Notes: generated by a model from the letters alone, not told the origin. 64,000 bases of DNA from Streptomyces violaceusniger (GCA_005405945.1 BJHW01000001.1:3224001-3288000), one strand, 5' to 3'; positions 1 to 8,432 are shown, numbered from the stretch's first letter. Program-made: numbers and translations.

Positions 1-277
1 CGTTCCCGGGGCGGCGCGGGGCCGAACCATTCGGCGACCGGCTGCTGGGCGATCTGCCGGATGAGCGCGGCGTCGCCGTTCTTCCCCTCGTGTTCCCGTT
101 CATGAGCCTGCCGGGCGGCGGGGCTGTCCGGGTTCACCCAGAGCCCCCGCGCCGCAGCGGGGACTCGAACATGCGGCATCCACTCAGCGGAAGCATCACC
201 GCGAGGCATACGGCGGCATGCAGCCAAAGCCGCATAACGGATGTTCTTACACCTTTGTGTCGCATGCGACGAATCAT
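1..277 (-). CDS. glycoside hydrolase family 6 (cellulase), N-terminal part, frameshifted
   Basis: The gene runs off the left edge. The start region encodes a lipoprotein-type signal: basic residues, a hydrophobic stretch and the lipobox LSGC about 30-34 residues in. The frame then closes at 134. One base earlier in the C run at 144-148 (lost base) joins it to a second frame reading GLWVNPDSPAARQ and, further on, IAQQPVAEWF. This is the N-terminal signature of actinobacterial GH6 endo-/exoglucanases, which cut beta-1,4 glucan. The catalytic aspartates lie outside the window. Several in-frame ATGs exist (277, 265, 235), so the start is uncertain. A surface-anchored cellulase is inferred from the lipobox. 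Confidence 0.6.
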
Positions 278-447
278 GGCACCGGGTGTCACGGGTTCAG
301 CGGACGCGGCGTTCGTGGCCACCGGTTTGGGGCCCCGCGCCCGGTCCGGGTGGCCTCCCGGGTGGCCTGGGCGTACCGTCCCGGGCGTACCGGGCCCCGG
401 GGACGCGGCGCTCCCGGCGTCCTCGGCGCTCCCGCGAGCTCAGCGGT

Positions 448-1209
448 TCAGCGCTCTCGGCTCTCCCCCGCGTCCTCGTCCGTACGCCACAGGGAGTGCT
501 CCCGGGCCGCCCACGCCCGCTCGACCCGGCCCGTGCGCATCCCGCGCCGGGCCTCCGGATCGGCGAGCGCCTTGCCGATGTGGCCGAGCAGGACGATGCC
601 GATGGCCAGCGCCAGCCAGTCGTGGACGAAGGTGGCGCTGGTGCGCCACACCAGCGGGGCCAGACCGGTGAACCACATCGGCAGCCCGGTGCCCGCCATC
701 ACCAGCACCGCGCCCGCGATGTACCCCGCGTACAGCTTCTGCCCGGCGTTGAACTTCCCCGCCGGGCGCTCCTGGGGCCGGTGGTCGCGCCGCAGCGCCG
801 CGCGCAGCCAGCGGCGGTCGTGCGGGCCGAAGCGGTTGAGGCGGCTGAGATCGGCGCGGAAGGCGCGGGAGACGAGGCCGAGCAGGGCCGGGAGGGGCGT
901 CAGGATGCCGGTCCACTCATGGACGGTGACGACGAGGGCGCGCCGGCCGACGAGTTCGGCGAGCGCGGGCAGGTAGAGACAGGCGGCGCTGAGCACGCAC
1001 GCGCCCAGCAGGAGGGCCGTGGTGCGGTGGATCCAGCGCTCGGCGGGGCTGAACCGGAGCACCCGGGACCCGCCGTCCCGGTCCTCGGCCCGTGGCGGAG
1101 GGGCCGCCGTCCGCTCAGGCGGTGGGGTCATCTCGGACGGTGGGGTCGTCTCAGGCGGTGGGGTCATCGTCGCGTCCGTTCGACCTGCCGACCCAGGCGT
1201 CGACGTCAT
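448..1209 (-). CDS. cytochrome b subunit, formate dehydrogenase gamma type
   Basis: Predicted integral membrane di-haem cytochrome b of about 253 residues. Four hydrophobic segments are visible, each with a histidine suited to haem ligation: WIHRTTALLL, VHEWTGILTP, KLYAGYIAGAV and FVHDWLALAIG followed by GHIGKAL. It follows the molybdopterin oxidoreductase gene and overlaps its 3' end by 59 bp, so the two are probably co-translated; this subunit would pass electrons between the quinone pool and the exported enzyme. The start at 1209 was chosen because GGGAGGAG lies just upstream on this strand; later in-frame ATGs at 1167 and 1131 are less well supported. Residues 15-40 are a Pro/Thr-rich repeat (MTPPPE..., three degenerate copies). 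Confidence 0.75.
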   Translation of the reverse strand: MTSTPGSAGRTDATMTPPPETTPPSEMTPPPERTAAPPPRAEDRDGGSRVLRFSPAERWIHRTTALLLGACVLSAACLYLPALAELVGRRALVVTVHEWTGILTPLPALLGLVSRAFRADLSRLNRFGPHDRRWLRAALRRDHRPQERPAGKFNAGQKLYAGYIAGAVLVMAGTGLPMWFTGLAPLVWRTSATFVHDWLALAIGIVLLGHIGKALADPEARRGMRTGRVERAWAAREHSLWRTDEDAGESRER

Positions 1210-1885
1210 AGCCCCGCTCCTCCCAATAGCCGGGCCGCACCTCATCGGTGACGGTGATACCGGAGAGCCATTTCGCCGACTTGTAGAAGTACATCGGCGC
1301 CACGTACAGCCGCACCGGCCCGCCGTGGGAGTGGCCGAGCGGCTTGTCCCGCAGCTTCAGCGTGACCAGCACGTCCGGACGCCGCGCCTGGTCGAGGGTC
1401 AGGCTCTCGCTGTACGCGCCGTCGAAGCAGGTGAAGCGGACGGCCTTGGCCCCTCGGCGCACCCCGGCGGCGTCGAGCAGCGTCGACAGCCGCACCCCCT
1501 CGAACGGGGTCTCGGGCACCCGCCAGCCGGTGACGCACTGGACATCGCGCACCAGGCGGGTCTGCGGCAGCGCGCGCAGATCGGCGAGGCGGTACGCGCC
1601 GGGCTTGTCGACGAGTCCGTCGACGGTGAGGCGGTAGTTGCCGTCGTCCTTGTGGGGCACGGAGGAGGTGACGGAGTAATAGCGGAAGCCGCCGCCGTTG
1701 GGGAGGAGTCCGGTCACCCCCGTCGGGTCCTTGTCGGCCACCGCGCCCAGGGCGGCCTCCAGCCGGCCCTGGAGCCAGGGGGCCGCGGCCATCGCGCCCG
1801 CGCCGAGGCCGAGCATGCCGAGGACGAGGCGCCGGCCGACGGGCGCGCCGTGGCCGTCGGGTCCGGCACCGGTGCTGGGGTCCAT
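1151..1885 (-). CDS. Tat-exported molybdopterin-dependent oxidoreductase (sulfite oxidase fold)
   Basis: About 244 residues. The N-terminus carries a twin-arginine-like signal, GRRLVLGMLGLGAGAMAAAP, so the enzyme should be folded with its cofactor in the cytoplasm and exported. The body matches the SUOX/MsrP molybdopterin fold: the single Mo-ligating cysteine is seen in RDVQCVTGWRVP, followed by FEGVRLSTLLDAAGV and GHSHGGPVRLYVAPMYFYKSAKW. The downstream overlapping cytochrome b gene is the likely redox partner. Substrate (sulfite, methionine sulfoxide or other) cannot be told. A longer open frame extends to 2065, but the ATG at 1885 places the Tat signal correctly. No strong ribosome site is visible. 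Confidence 0.8.
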   Translation of the reverse strand: MDPSTGAGPDGHGAPVGRRLVLGMLGLGAGAMAAAPWLQGRLEAALGAVADKDPTGVTGLLPNGGGFRYYSVTSSVPHKDDGNYRLTVDGLVDKPGAYRLADLRALPQTRLVRDVQCVTGWRVPETPFEGVRLSTLLDAAGVRRGAKAVRFTCFDGAYSESLTLDQARRPDVLVTLKLRDKPLGHSHGGPVRLYVAPMYFYKSAKWLSGITVTDEVRPGYWEERGYDVDAWVGRSNGRDDDPTA

Positions 1886-1989
1886 GGATCGATGAGAGCA
1901 CCGGGCGGGGGTGGTGCGCCATCTCCTGCCGGGATTCGTCAGACTTCGGTAAGACTCCGGAAGCGGGGCCTGTCGCGGCGCGCCGGGGA

Positions 1990-2182
1990 CTAGGGTCCTT
2001 CTGGCGGATCTCCGCGGCGTCGCGACGCCCGGCACGCCCTCTCGCCGCACCGCACGAAAGCCCACGTAGCTCCGCTACGAGGGCCTCCGCGCGGCACGCC
2101 GAGAGCACGCCCCGGCTGCGGCCTTCGGCCGCTGCGCGGCGGGCGCTCCTTCCTCCACGGAGATCCGCCAGAAGGACCCTAG
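1990..2182. mobile_element. MITE-like element with 25-bp perfect terminal inverted repeats
   Basis: The sequence beginning CTAGGGTCCTTCTGGCGGAT at 1990-2014 is repeated exactly as its reverse complement at 2158-2182. Both outer ends finish in CTAG. The 143-bp interior has no convincing ORF but contains further hairpins, such as GTAGctccgCTAC and GCGGCCttcgGCCGC. Size, perfect termini and lack of coding content fit a non-autonomous miniature element. Related ends occur at 20256 and 59055 in this window. Confidence 0.6.
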
Positions 2183-2219
2183 GTGTGCCCGGCGCAACGT
2201 GCCCCGCCCCTTCCCGCGG

Positions 2220-2350
2220 CATCCGGATGCGGCTCCGCCGCGTGGCAGGGGCTTCGCCCCCGGGCCCCGGGGTCTGGGGCGGAGCCCCAGTTGAGGGGAG
2301 AGGCGGGGAGGGGGAAGCACCGATATGCGGCTCCGCCGCGTGGCCCGCAG
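2220..2350. repeat. GC-rich dispersed intergenic repeat
   Basis: Contains GATGCGGCTCCGCCGCGTGG twice (with ATATGCGG in the second copy) around a stretch GGGGCGGAGCCCCAGTTG followed by a G-rich tail. The same modules recur at about 11.4, 34.0, 43.2, 49.2 and 61.4 kb, always between genes. Confidence 0.55.
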
Positions 2351-2387
2351 GAGGCGTACGCGTACCGCCGGATACCCCCTATACCCC

Positions 2388-4043
2388 CTACCCCACCGCC
2401 TCGGCCGCCGCGCGGCCCGCCGTACGGCCCGAGAAGAGGCAGCCGCCCAGGAAGGTGCCCTCCAGGGAGCGGTAGCCGTGCACTCCGCCGCCGCCGAAGC
2501 CCGCCGCCTCCCCGGCCGCGTAGACGCCGGGCAGCGGTTCGCCGCCCTCGGTCAGGACCCGGGAGGAGAGGTCCGTCTCCAGGCCGCCGAGGGTCTTGCG
2601 GGTCAGGATGTGCAGCCGCACGGCGATCAGCGGGCCCGCCTTGGGGTCGAGAATACGGTGCGGGGCGGCGGTGCGGATGAGCCGGTCGGCGATGTACTTG
2701 CGGGTCCCGCGCAGGGCGGTGACCTGGAGGTCCTTGGTGTACGGGTTGGCGATCTCGCGGTCCCGGGCGACGATCTCCCGCCGCAGTTCGGCCTCGTCGA
2801 TCAGCGGCTCCTTGGTGAGCTCGTTCATCCGCCGGACCAGCGCCGGCAGCGACCGCTCGACGATGAAGTCCGCGCCGTGGTCCATGAACGCCTGGACCGG
2901 GCCCGGCGCCCCGGCCCGCCCGCGGCCGATCACATCGCGGACGCTCTTGCCGGTGAGGTCCGGGTTCTGCTCGGAGCCGGAGAGCGCGAACTCCTTCTCG
3001 ATGATCTTCCGCGTGAGCACGAACCAGGTGTAGTCGTAGCCGGTCCGCATGATGTGCTCGAGCGTGCCGAGGGTGTCGAAGCCGGGGAACAGCGGCACCG
3101 GCAACCGCTTGCCGCGCGCGTCGAACCACAGGGAGGACGGGCCGGGCAGGATGCGGATGCCGTGCCGGGGCCAGATGGGGTTCCAGTTCTGGATGCCCTC
3201 GGTGTAGTGCCACATCCGGTCGCGGTTGATGATCCGTCCGCCGGCCTCCTCGGCGATGCCGAGCATATGGCCGTCCACATGGGCCGGGACCCCGGAGATC
3301 ATCCGCTCGGGCGGGGAGCCGAGCCGCTCGGGCCAGTTGGCGCGGACGAGGTCGTGGTTGCCGCCGATGCCGCCGGAGGTGACGATCACGGCTTGGGCGC
3401 GCAGTTCGAAGGCGCCGGTGACCTCGCGGCCGCTGGGGGTGCCGCGCTCGGCCCGGCTGGGCTCCAGGATGTCGCCGGTGACGGTGTCGACCGTGCCCGC
3501 GCTGCGGGCCAGCCCCGTCACCCGGTGCCGGAAGCGCAGCTCGACCAGGCCGCGGGCGACGGCCGCCCGCACCCGCCGCTCGAAGGGGGCGACGATGCCG
3601 GGTCCGGTACCCCAGGTGATGTGGAAGCGGGGCACGGAATTGCCGTGCCCGGTCGCGTCGTAGCCGCCGCGCTCGGCCCAGCCGACGAGCGGGAACAGCC
3701 GCAGCCCCTGGGCGTGCAGCCAGGACCGCTTCTCGCCCGCCGCGAAGTCCACGTACGCCTCGGCCCAGCGGCGCGGCCAGTGGTCCTCCTCGCGGTCGAA
3801 CCCGGCCGTGCCCAGCCAGTCCTGCCAGGCGAGTTCGCGGCTGTCGCGGATGCGCAGGCGGCGCTGCTCGGGCGAGTCGACGAGGAAGAGACCGCCGAAG
3901 GACCAGTGGGCCTGGCCGCCGAGCGACTGCTCGGGCTCCTGGTCGAGCAGGATCACCTTACGGCCGGCGTCGGCCAGTTCGGCGGTGGCCGCGAGGCCCG
4001 CGAGCCCCGCGCCGACCACGATCACATCCGCGTCGTACGCCAT
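2388..4043 (-). CDS. FAD-binding dehydrogenase (fumarate reductase/ketosteroid dehydrogenase-like)
   Basis: 551 residues, complete. The N-terminal Rossmann motif VIVVGAGLAGLAATAELADA (residues 7-26) binds FAD, and the C-terminal half has the family's second FAD contact, GVYAAGEAAGFGGGGVHG. The long middle section (HITWGTGPGIVAPF, VIVTSGGIGGNHDLVRANW) is the cap domain of the flavoprotein dehydrogenase family annotated as FAD-binding dehydrogenase. Members oxidise or reduce C-C bonds, but the substrate is unknown here. It is transcribed alone, diverging from the Gly-rich membrane protein across a 264-bp gap. The frame is intact. Confidence 0.85.
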   Translation of the reverse strand: MAYDADVIVVGAGLAGLAATAELADAGRKVILLDQEPEQSLGGQAHWSFGGLFLVDSPEQRRLRIRDSRELAWQDWLGTAGFDREEDHWPRRWAEAYVDFAAGEKRSWLHAQGLRLFPLVGWAERGGYDATGHGNSVPRFHITWGTGPGIVAPFERRVRAAVARGLVELRFRHRVTGLARSAGTVDTVTGDILEPSRAERGTPSGREVTGAFELRAQAVIVTSGGIGGNHDLVRANWPERLGSPPERMISGVPAHVDGHMLGIAEEAGGRIINRDRMWHYTEGIQNWNPIWPRHGIRILPGPSSLWFDARGKRLPVPLFPGFDTLGTLEHIMRTGYDYTWFVLTRKIIEKEFALSGSEQNPDLTGKSVRDVIGRGRAGAPGPVQAFMDHGADFIVERSLPALVRRMNELTKEPLIDEAELRREIVARDREIANPYTKDLQVTALRGTRKYIADRLIRTAAPHRILDPKAGPLIAVRLHILTRKTLGGLETDLSSRVLTEGGEPLPGVYAAGEAAGFGGGGVHGYRSLEGTFLGGCLFSGRTAGRAAAEAVG

Positions 4044-4307
4044 GGTGTGGTGTCCCGTTCTCGTGAGCCCGCCGACGCCCGCCGAAGCCCGTCGGCGGTG
4101 TGCCGACGGTGTGCCGTCGGCGTCATGACCGCGATCCTGCCTACCGGCCAGTACGGCGTCAACCCGGGGTGTGGGAGCGGTTTCCGGCCGCCGCCGGCCC
4201 GGTGCCGAACGGCCAACTCCCTCGGCGCAACCTGGGCGTGGAACAAAAGGTCACATTCGTTCACTGACATTGGACAGGGTTCGGCCAAACGGGCATCATC
4301 ATCGACC
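4044..4307. other. divergent intergenic region
   Basis: Separates the flavoprotein gene from the Gly-rich membrane protein gene. The right-hand part (about 4235-4300) is less GC-rich than the flanks and contains TTGGACAGGG, a possible promoter element for the rightward gene. I see no operator palindrome or RNA gene. Confidence 0.35.
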
Positions 4308-5138
4308 ATGGCTGACCGCTCCGTTGAGCACTCAGGGCCGAGGCCCGATGTCGAACGTCGTGTGGTGAACCCGACGCTCATCACGCCCGGCCCCCAGCCC
4401 CTCGAAGCCGGGCCGCCCGCGGACGAGGCACAGGTGCTCCGCGGCGAGGTGATCGGGCCCCGGCACGCCCGCCGCCGCCCGGTGGACAACCGGCGCAAGG
4501 CGGCCGCCGGGGCGATTCTGCTGTCGGCCACCGGCGCGGCCACCGCGCTCTTCATGTTCATGGGCAAGGACGGCCGTCAGGCGACGGCCGCCTCCGGGCA
4601 CGACAGTTCGACGGCCACGCCGGACGAGCCGGAGAGCCACGCCGTCCCGTACGCCGAGGCGGCGGCGGGCGAGACTCCGCTGCGCGGTGCGCGCGCCGAG
4701 AAGCCCGAGCCGCAGCGGCCCGCGGCCGCGCAGCCGACGGCGCAGGCCCCGGTGGGCGACTCCGCGCCGGACAAGCCCGCGGCGTCGTCCCCCGGCAAGG
4801 GCCGCTCCACCCCGTCCTGGCCGGGCTGGTCGTCCCGGGGACCGGGGCAGTACGACGACTGGCAGGACGCGGCGGAGGCGTTCGACCGCTGGGCCGAGCA
4901 GCAGGCGAGGCAGCGCGGCCAGGACGGCGGCTCCGGGCCGTACGGGCCGGGTCAGGGACAGGGCCAGGGCCAGGGCGGCGGTTACGGGGGCGGCTACGGC
5001 GGCGAGTACGGGAACGGCGGCGGAGACGGCCACGGCGGGGGCTATGGCGGCGGAGACGGCTACGGCGGGGGTAACGGCTACGGCGGCGGCTATGGCGGCG
5101 AGTACGGAGGCGGCTACGGCGGTGGCCACCGGCGCTGA
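4308..5138 (+). CDS. membrane-anchored Gly/Tyr-rich protein of unknown function
   Basis: 276 residues from the ATG at 4308. Layout: a basic/acidic N-terminus, one hydrophobic segment after NRRKAAAGA (roughly residues 63-85, ending FMFMGKD), a Pro/Ala/Glu-rich linker, a short helix-prone part (DDWQDAAEAFDRWAEQQARQ) and a C-terminal tail of about 60 residues built from GGGY, GGGD and GYGG units after a GQGQGQGQ run. The topology suggests an extracytoplasmic low-complexity tail. I do not recognise a functional domain. The tail DNA is internally repetitive, so copy number may vary between strains. Confidence 0.65.
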   Translation: MADRSVEHSGPRPDVERRVVNPTLITPGPQPLEAGPPADEAQVLRGEVIGPRHARRRPVDNRRKAAAGAILLSATGAATALFMFMGKDGRQATAASGHDSSTATPDEPESHAVPYAEAAAGETPLRGARAEKPEPQRPAAAQPTAQAPVGDSAPDKPAASSPGKGRSTPSWPGWSSRGPGQYDDWQDAAEAFDRWAEQQARQRGQDGGSGPYGPGQGQGQGQGGGYGGGYGGEYGNGGGDGHGGGYGGGDGYGGGNGYGGGYGGEYGGGYGGGHRR

Positions 5139-5167
5139 CCGCGCCCCCGATCTGCTTGTATGGCGGT

Positions 5168-5704
5168 ATGCCTGATCAGGAACCGCTTTCCGCCGACGAA
5201 CTCCTGGACATCGTGGACGAGCGGGACCGCGTGGTGGGCCGGGCCCGACGCGGTGACGTCATGACCCACCGGCTCCGCCACCGCTGCGTCTTCATCCAGG
5301 CGCGGGACGCCCAGGACCGGATCTTCGTCCATCGCCGCACCGCCCAGAAGCTGGTCTTCCCGTCGCTGTACGACATGTTCGTCGGCGGGGTCGTCGGCGC
5401 GGGCGAGGGCTACGACGAGGCGGCGCTGCGCGAGGCGGAGGAGGAGCTGGGGGTGCGGGGGCTGCCCGCTCCCGTACCGCTGTTCCCGTTCCTCTACGAG
5501 GGGCCCGAGCACACGTCGTGGTGCCGGGTCTACGAGGTGCGCTGCGAGCTGCCGGTCGATCCGCAGGCCGAGGAGATCGCCTGGCACGCGTTTCTCGGCG
5601 AGGAGGAGCTGACGCGGCGGCTGCCGGAGTGGGAGTGGGTACCGGACGGGTGGGAGGCGTACCGGCGGCTGGTGGAGTGGCGCCGTGAGAAGGTCGAAAG
5701 GTGA
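5168..5704 (+). CDS. NUDIX hydrolase (YfcD-like)
   Basis: About 178 residues from the ATG at 5168. The complete Nudix box is visible: GGVVGAGEGYDEAALREAEE followed by ELG, matching Gx5Ex7REUxEExGU, the Mg2+-dependent pyrophosphohydrolase motif. The N-terminal segment DIVDERDRVVGRARR is typical of the YfcD/isopentenyl isomerase-like subgroup, which acts on nucleoside or isoprenoid diphosphate-like compounds; the substrate is not predictable. Its TGA overlaps the GTG of the following DUF202 gene (GTGA), so the two are translationally coupled. Confidence 0.85.
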   Translation: MPDQEPLSADELLDIVDERDRVVGRARRGDVMTHRLRHRCVFIQARDAQDRIFVHRRTAQKLVFPSLYDMFVGGVVGAGEGYDEAALREAEEELGVRGLPAPVPLFPFLYEGPEHTSWCRVYEVRCELPVDPQAEEIAWHAFLGEEELTRRLPEWEWVPDGWEAYRRLVEWRREKVER

Positions 5705-6153
5705 CGGATCCTTCCGGGCCCCCGGAGCCTTCCCGCCACACCGAGCCGCGTGGCGACGGCCGCCCCTCAGCGGTCTCGGACATCCGGCTGTGGTTCGCGC
5801 CCGAGCGGCTGCGGGAGGAGGGCAGCACCCCCGACTACCGCTTCTCGCTCGCCAACGAACGGACCTTCCTGGCGTGGCTGCGCACCGCGATGGCGCTGGT
5901 GGGCGGCGGGTTCGCGGTCGACCAGTTCCTCCCGGAGACCGGCCGCCCGCTGCGGCTCGCGCTGGCGCTCACGCTGCTGGCGGGCGGCGCGCTGTGCGCC
6001 CTGCGGGCCATCAGCCACTGGGTGCGCTGCGAGCGGGCCATGCGGCGCGGCGAGGACCTGCCGACGTCCCGCTTCCCGATCGTGCTGGGGCTCGCGGTCG
6101 GGGTGGTCGCACTGCTGATGGTGATCGTGGCCGCCTTCGGGTGGGGCGGGTGA
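5701..6153 (+). CDS. DUF202 (YidH-type) membrane protein
   Basis: 150 residues. Starts at GTG 5701, overlapping the NUDIX stop. The diagnostic DUF202 segment FSLANERTFLAWLRTAMALV lies around residues 49-68, followed by two more hydrophobic helices (LALALTLLAGGALCAL and IVLGLAVGVVALLMVIVAAF). The family consists of small inner-membrane proteins of unknown biochemical role. A second, shorter DUF202 gene follows directly, an arrangement common in actinobacteria. Confidence 0.85.
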   Translation: MTDPSGPPEPSRHTEPRGDGRPSAVSDIRLWFAPERLREEGSTPDYRFSLANERTFLAWLRTAMALVGGGFAVDQFLPETGRPLRLALALTLLAGGALCALRAISHWVRCERAMRRGEDLPTSRFPIVLGLAVGVVALLMVIVAAFGWGG

Positions 6154-6171
6154 GCCGGGAGGTGTGAGGCG

Positions 6172-6510
6172 ATGCCGGAGGGGAAAGGAACGGGCGGATC
6201 CCGAACGCGGGACCGGGACCCGGGCCTCCAGCCGGAGCGGACGCGGCTGGCGTGGCGGCGTACGACGCTGGCGTGCGCGGTGGCCGCCTCGCTCGCGGGC
6301 CGGCAGACGCTGCACAGCGGTATCGACCCGGTCTCGCTCGTGGTCCTGGCCCTGGTGGTGCTGGTCTGGCTGGCCTTCCTGGCCCTGGCCCACCACCGCA
6401 TCCGGGCCATGCACGCGCCGCGGCCGCCCGCCCTGTCCCCGCGGGCGGCCGCGGCGGCCGTGACCTGCACGGTGGCGCTGGCGACGCTGGGGGCGGCCAT
6501 GCTGCGGTAG
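6172..6510 (+). CDS. DUF202 membrane protein, short paralogue
   Basis: 112 residues. The shortened DUF202 signature LQPERTRLAWRRTTLACAVA is followed by two hydrophobic helices (SLVVLALVVLVWLAFLALA and AAAAVTCTVALATLGAAML). It lies 18 bp after the longer DUF202 gene on the same strand and probably forms an operon with it. The function is unknown; the pair may form a hetero-oligomeric membrane complex, which is only inference. Confidence 0.8.
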   Translation: MPEGKGTGGSRTRDRDPGLQPERTRLAWRRTTLACAVAASLAGRQTLHSGIDPVSLVVLALVVLVWLAFLALAHHRIRAMHAPRPPALSPRAAAAAVTCTVALATLGAAMLR

Positions 6511-6558
6511 GGCTGGCCGGGCCGGGGCTCAGCCCACCGCGGGCGGTCGCGGGATCGC

Positions 6559-7485
6559 TCAGTCCACCGTGATGGCGATCTTGCCCCTGACGTGGCCCTC
6601 CATGCTCAGACGCTGCGCGTCCGCCGTCTTCTGGAGGGGGAAGACCGCGGAGACCTCGACGCCGAGGGCGCCGCGTTCGGCGAGGTCGGTGAGGTCCTGG
6701 AGGTCGTTGGGGTCGGGGCGGACGAAGACGTAGCGGCCGCCCAGGCCGAGCACGGCGGGGTCGGCGATGGAGGCGAGGCGGCCCCCGGGGGCGAGGAGTT
6801 CGGAGGAGACGGCGAGCGCGTCGCCGCCGACGAGGTCGAGCACGGCGTCCACCCCGTTCGGGGCCAGGGTGCGGACCCGGTCGGCCAGGCCCTCCCCGTA
6901 CACCGTCGGCTCGGCGCCCAACGCCCGCAGATACTCGTGGTTGCGCTCCCCCGCCGTGCCGATCACCCGCGCCCCCATGTGCCGGGCCAGCTGCACCGCC
7001 ATCGAGCCGACCCCGCCCGCCCCCGCGTGCACCAGCACCGTGTCGCCCTCGCCGACCCTCAGCGCCCGCACCAGCGACTGGTACGCCGTCAGGCCCGCCA
7101 GCGGGATGCCCGCGGCCTGGGTGAAGGAGAGGTTCCGCGGCTTGCGGGCGAGGGTGCGGACGGGCGCGGCCACGTACTCGGCGCAGGTGCCCCGGGAGAG
7201 GAAGTCCTCCCGTACGTAACCGATCACCTCGTCACCGGGCTGGAACCCCGTCACCGCCGGGCCCGGCCGCTCCACCACCCCCGCGACGTCCCAGCCGGGG
7301 ATGACCGGGAAGACCGCGTCCAGGACCGGCTCGAGGTATCCGGCCTGCGCCTTCCAGTCGACGGGGTTCACGGCGGCGGCCTTGACCCTGATCAGCACGG
7401 AGTCAGGGCCGACCTTGGGCTCCGACCGCTCCCCGTACTCCAGGACCTCGGGGCCGCCGTAGCGGCGGTAGCTGATGGCCTTCAT
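6559..7485 (-). CDS. NADP-dependent zinc-free alcohol dehydrogenase/quinone oxidoreductase (MDR)
   Basis: 308 residues from ATG at 7485 (MKAISYRRYGGPEVLEYG). The MDR nucleotide site is seen in VLVHAGAGGVGSMAVQLARH, and the N-terminal catalytic domain has VKAAAVNPVDWKAQAG. No structural-zinc cysteine cluster is seen, which points to the quinone oxidoreductase/zeta-crystallin group that reduces quinones or enones with NADPH. It lies downstream of the NAD(P)-binding reductase gene at 7732 on the same strand, but a 247-bp repeat-bearing gap separates them. The frame remains open upstream to 7722, but that part is repeat sequence. Confidence 0.85.
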   Translation of the reverse strand: MKAISYRRYGGPEVLEYGERSEPKVGPDSVLIRVKAAAVNPVDWKAQAGYLEPVLDAVFPVIPGWDVAGVVERPGPAVTGFQPGDEVIGYVREDFLSRGTCAEYVAAPVRTLARKPRNLSFTQAAGIPLAGLTAYQSLVRALRVGEGDTVLVHAGAGGVGSMAVQLARHMGARVIGTAGERNHEYLRALGAEPTVYGEGLADRVRTLAPNGVDAVLDLVGGDALAVSSELLAPGGRLASIADPAVLGLGGRYVFVRPDPNDLQDLTDLAERGALGVEVSAVFPLQKTADAQRLSMEGHVRGKIAITVD

Positions 7486-7538
7486 GGTGGCGCTCCTCGC
7501 GGTCTTCGCGGTCTTCGCGGTTCGTGGCGGGTTCGCGG

Positions 7539-7622
7539 TTCCTTCGCGGGTTCCTTCGTGAGCTCCCGGGTTCCTTCGTGAGCTCCCGGCTTCCTTCGTG
7601 AGCTCCCGGCTTCCTTCGCGGG
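7539..7622. repeat. 20-bp tandem repeat
   Basis: Three consecutive copies of TTCCTTCGTGAGCTCCCGG plus one base at 7551-7610, flanked by the truncated units TTCCTTCGCGGG on the left and TTCCTTCGCG on the right. The repeat sits in the gap between two leftward oxidoreductase genes. No spacers separate the copies, so it is not a CRISPR array. Confidence 0.7.
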
Positions 7623-7731
7623 TTCCCCGTCCCGGTCTGTTCTTGCCCCGCTCCTCCCCTTCGACGCTCCTGCTCGCCCACAGCCACCGCAAATCCGCAC
7701 CAATCCAGTCCGCGCCCCGCACCCCCGCCCG

Positions 7732-8385
7732 CTACGCCGGGCCCTGCGCCGCCAGCGGCGGCAGCGCGGCGCGCGGCTCCACGCCGCCGAACCAGAAGCC
7801 CAGCAGAAACGCCACGGTGGACTCCAGCAGGCGGGCCCGCTCCAGGCCGCCGGCGTCCAGCGGTACGCAGCCCATGTCGCGGACCAGGGTCCGTACGGCC
7901 TCCAGGGCGTCCTCGTCGTCCCCGCACAGCGGAACCCCCAGCGGACCGTCGGCGAAGACCGGCGGGGTCAGCCGCCACACCGCGTCCGCGCAGTGGCAGA
8001 ACCCCTTCACGACCCGCGCCCCCACCGCCCGCGCCGCGATCCGCTCGGCCATGCCAGGTCCGCCCTCGGTGGCGAGGGTGAAGCGGCCGGGGACGATCGC
8101 GTTGGTGCAGTCGATCAGCGCCCGGCCGCTCAGCGTCCCCTCGGCCGCGCCCGCCGCCGCCAGGGCCGCCTCGACGCCCTCGTACGCCACCGCCAGCAGC
8201 GTCACCTCGCCGAATCCGGCCGCCTCGCGCAGACTCCCCGCCCGCGCGCCATGGCCGATCCGGGCGGCCAGCGCCTCCGCCTTCGGCCGCGAGCGGCCGC
8301 CGATCAGCACCTCGTGGCCCGCCCGCGCCCACTGGGTCCCCAGCGCGTCGGCCATATTGCCCGTGCCCAGCACTCCGATCCGCAT
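7732..8385 (-). CDS. NAD(P)-binding reductase, F420-dependent NADP reductase-like
   Basis: 217 residues. The N-terminal MRIGVLGTGNMADALGTQWA is a GxGxxA Rossmann motif followed by EVLIGGRSRPKAEAL, which has the arginine expected for NADPH specificity. This is the pattern of the NADPH:F420 reductase/coenzyme F420-type oxidoreductase family. ALIDCTNAI and VKGFCHCADAVWRL are consistent with the remainder of the fold. It diverges from an HxlR regulator, with a perfect palindrome between them, and is the probable target of that regulator. The reaction cannot be assigned. Confidence 0.75.
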   Translation of the reverse strand: MRIGVLGTGNMADALGTQWARAGHEVLIGGRSRPKAEALAARIGHGARAGSLREAAGFGEVTLLAVAYEGVEAALAAAGAAEGTLSGRALIDCTNAIVPGRFTLATEGGPGMAERIAARAVGARVVKGFCHCADAVWRLTPPVFADGPLGVPLCGDDEDALEAVRTLVRDMGCVPLDAGGLERARLLESTVAFLLGFWFGGVEPRAALPPLAAQGPA

Positions 8386-8432
8386 CGCGGTCTCCTCGTC
8401 CTCGCCCGTCGTAGGGCAGCGACACTAGGAAG

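Noticed and set aside
155..180. GGGGACTCGAACA looks like a tRNA T-arm
   Set aside because: No acceptor stem or anticodon arm can be folded around it; it lies in the cellulase signal-peptide coding region.
2325..5138. A 937-codon open frame on the plus strand
   Set aside because: Its first two thirds lie antisense to the intact FAD dehydrogenase and have no recognisable motifs; only the part from 4308, the Gly-rich protein, is supported.
7539..7622. Possible CRISPR array
   Set aside because: 20-bp units are directly adjacent without spacers and imperfect; it is a plain tandem repeat.
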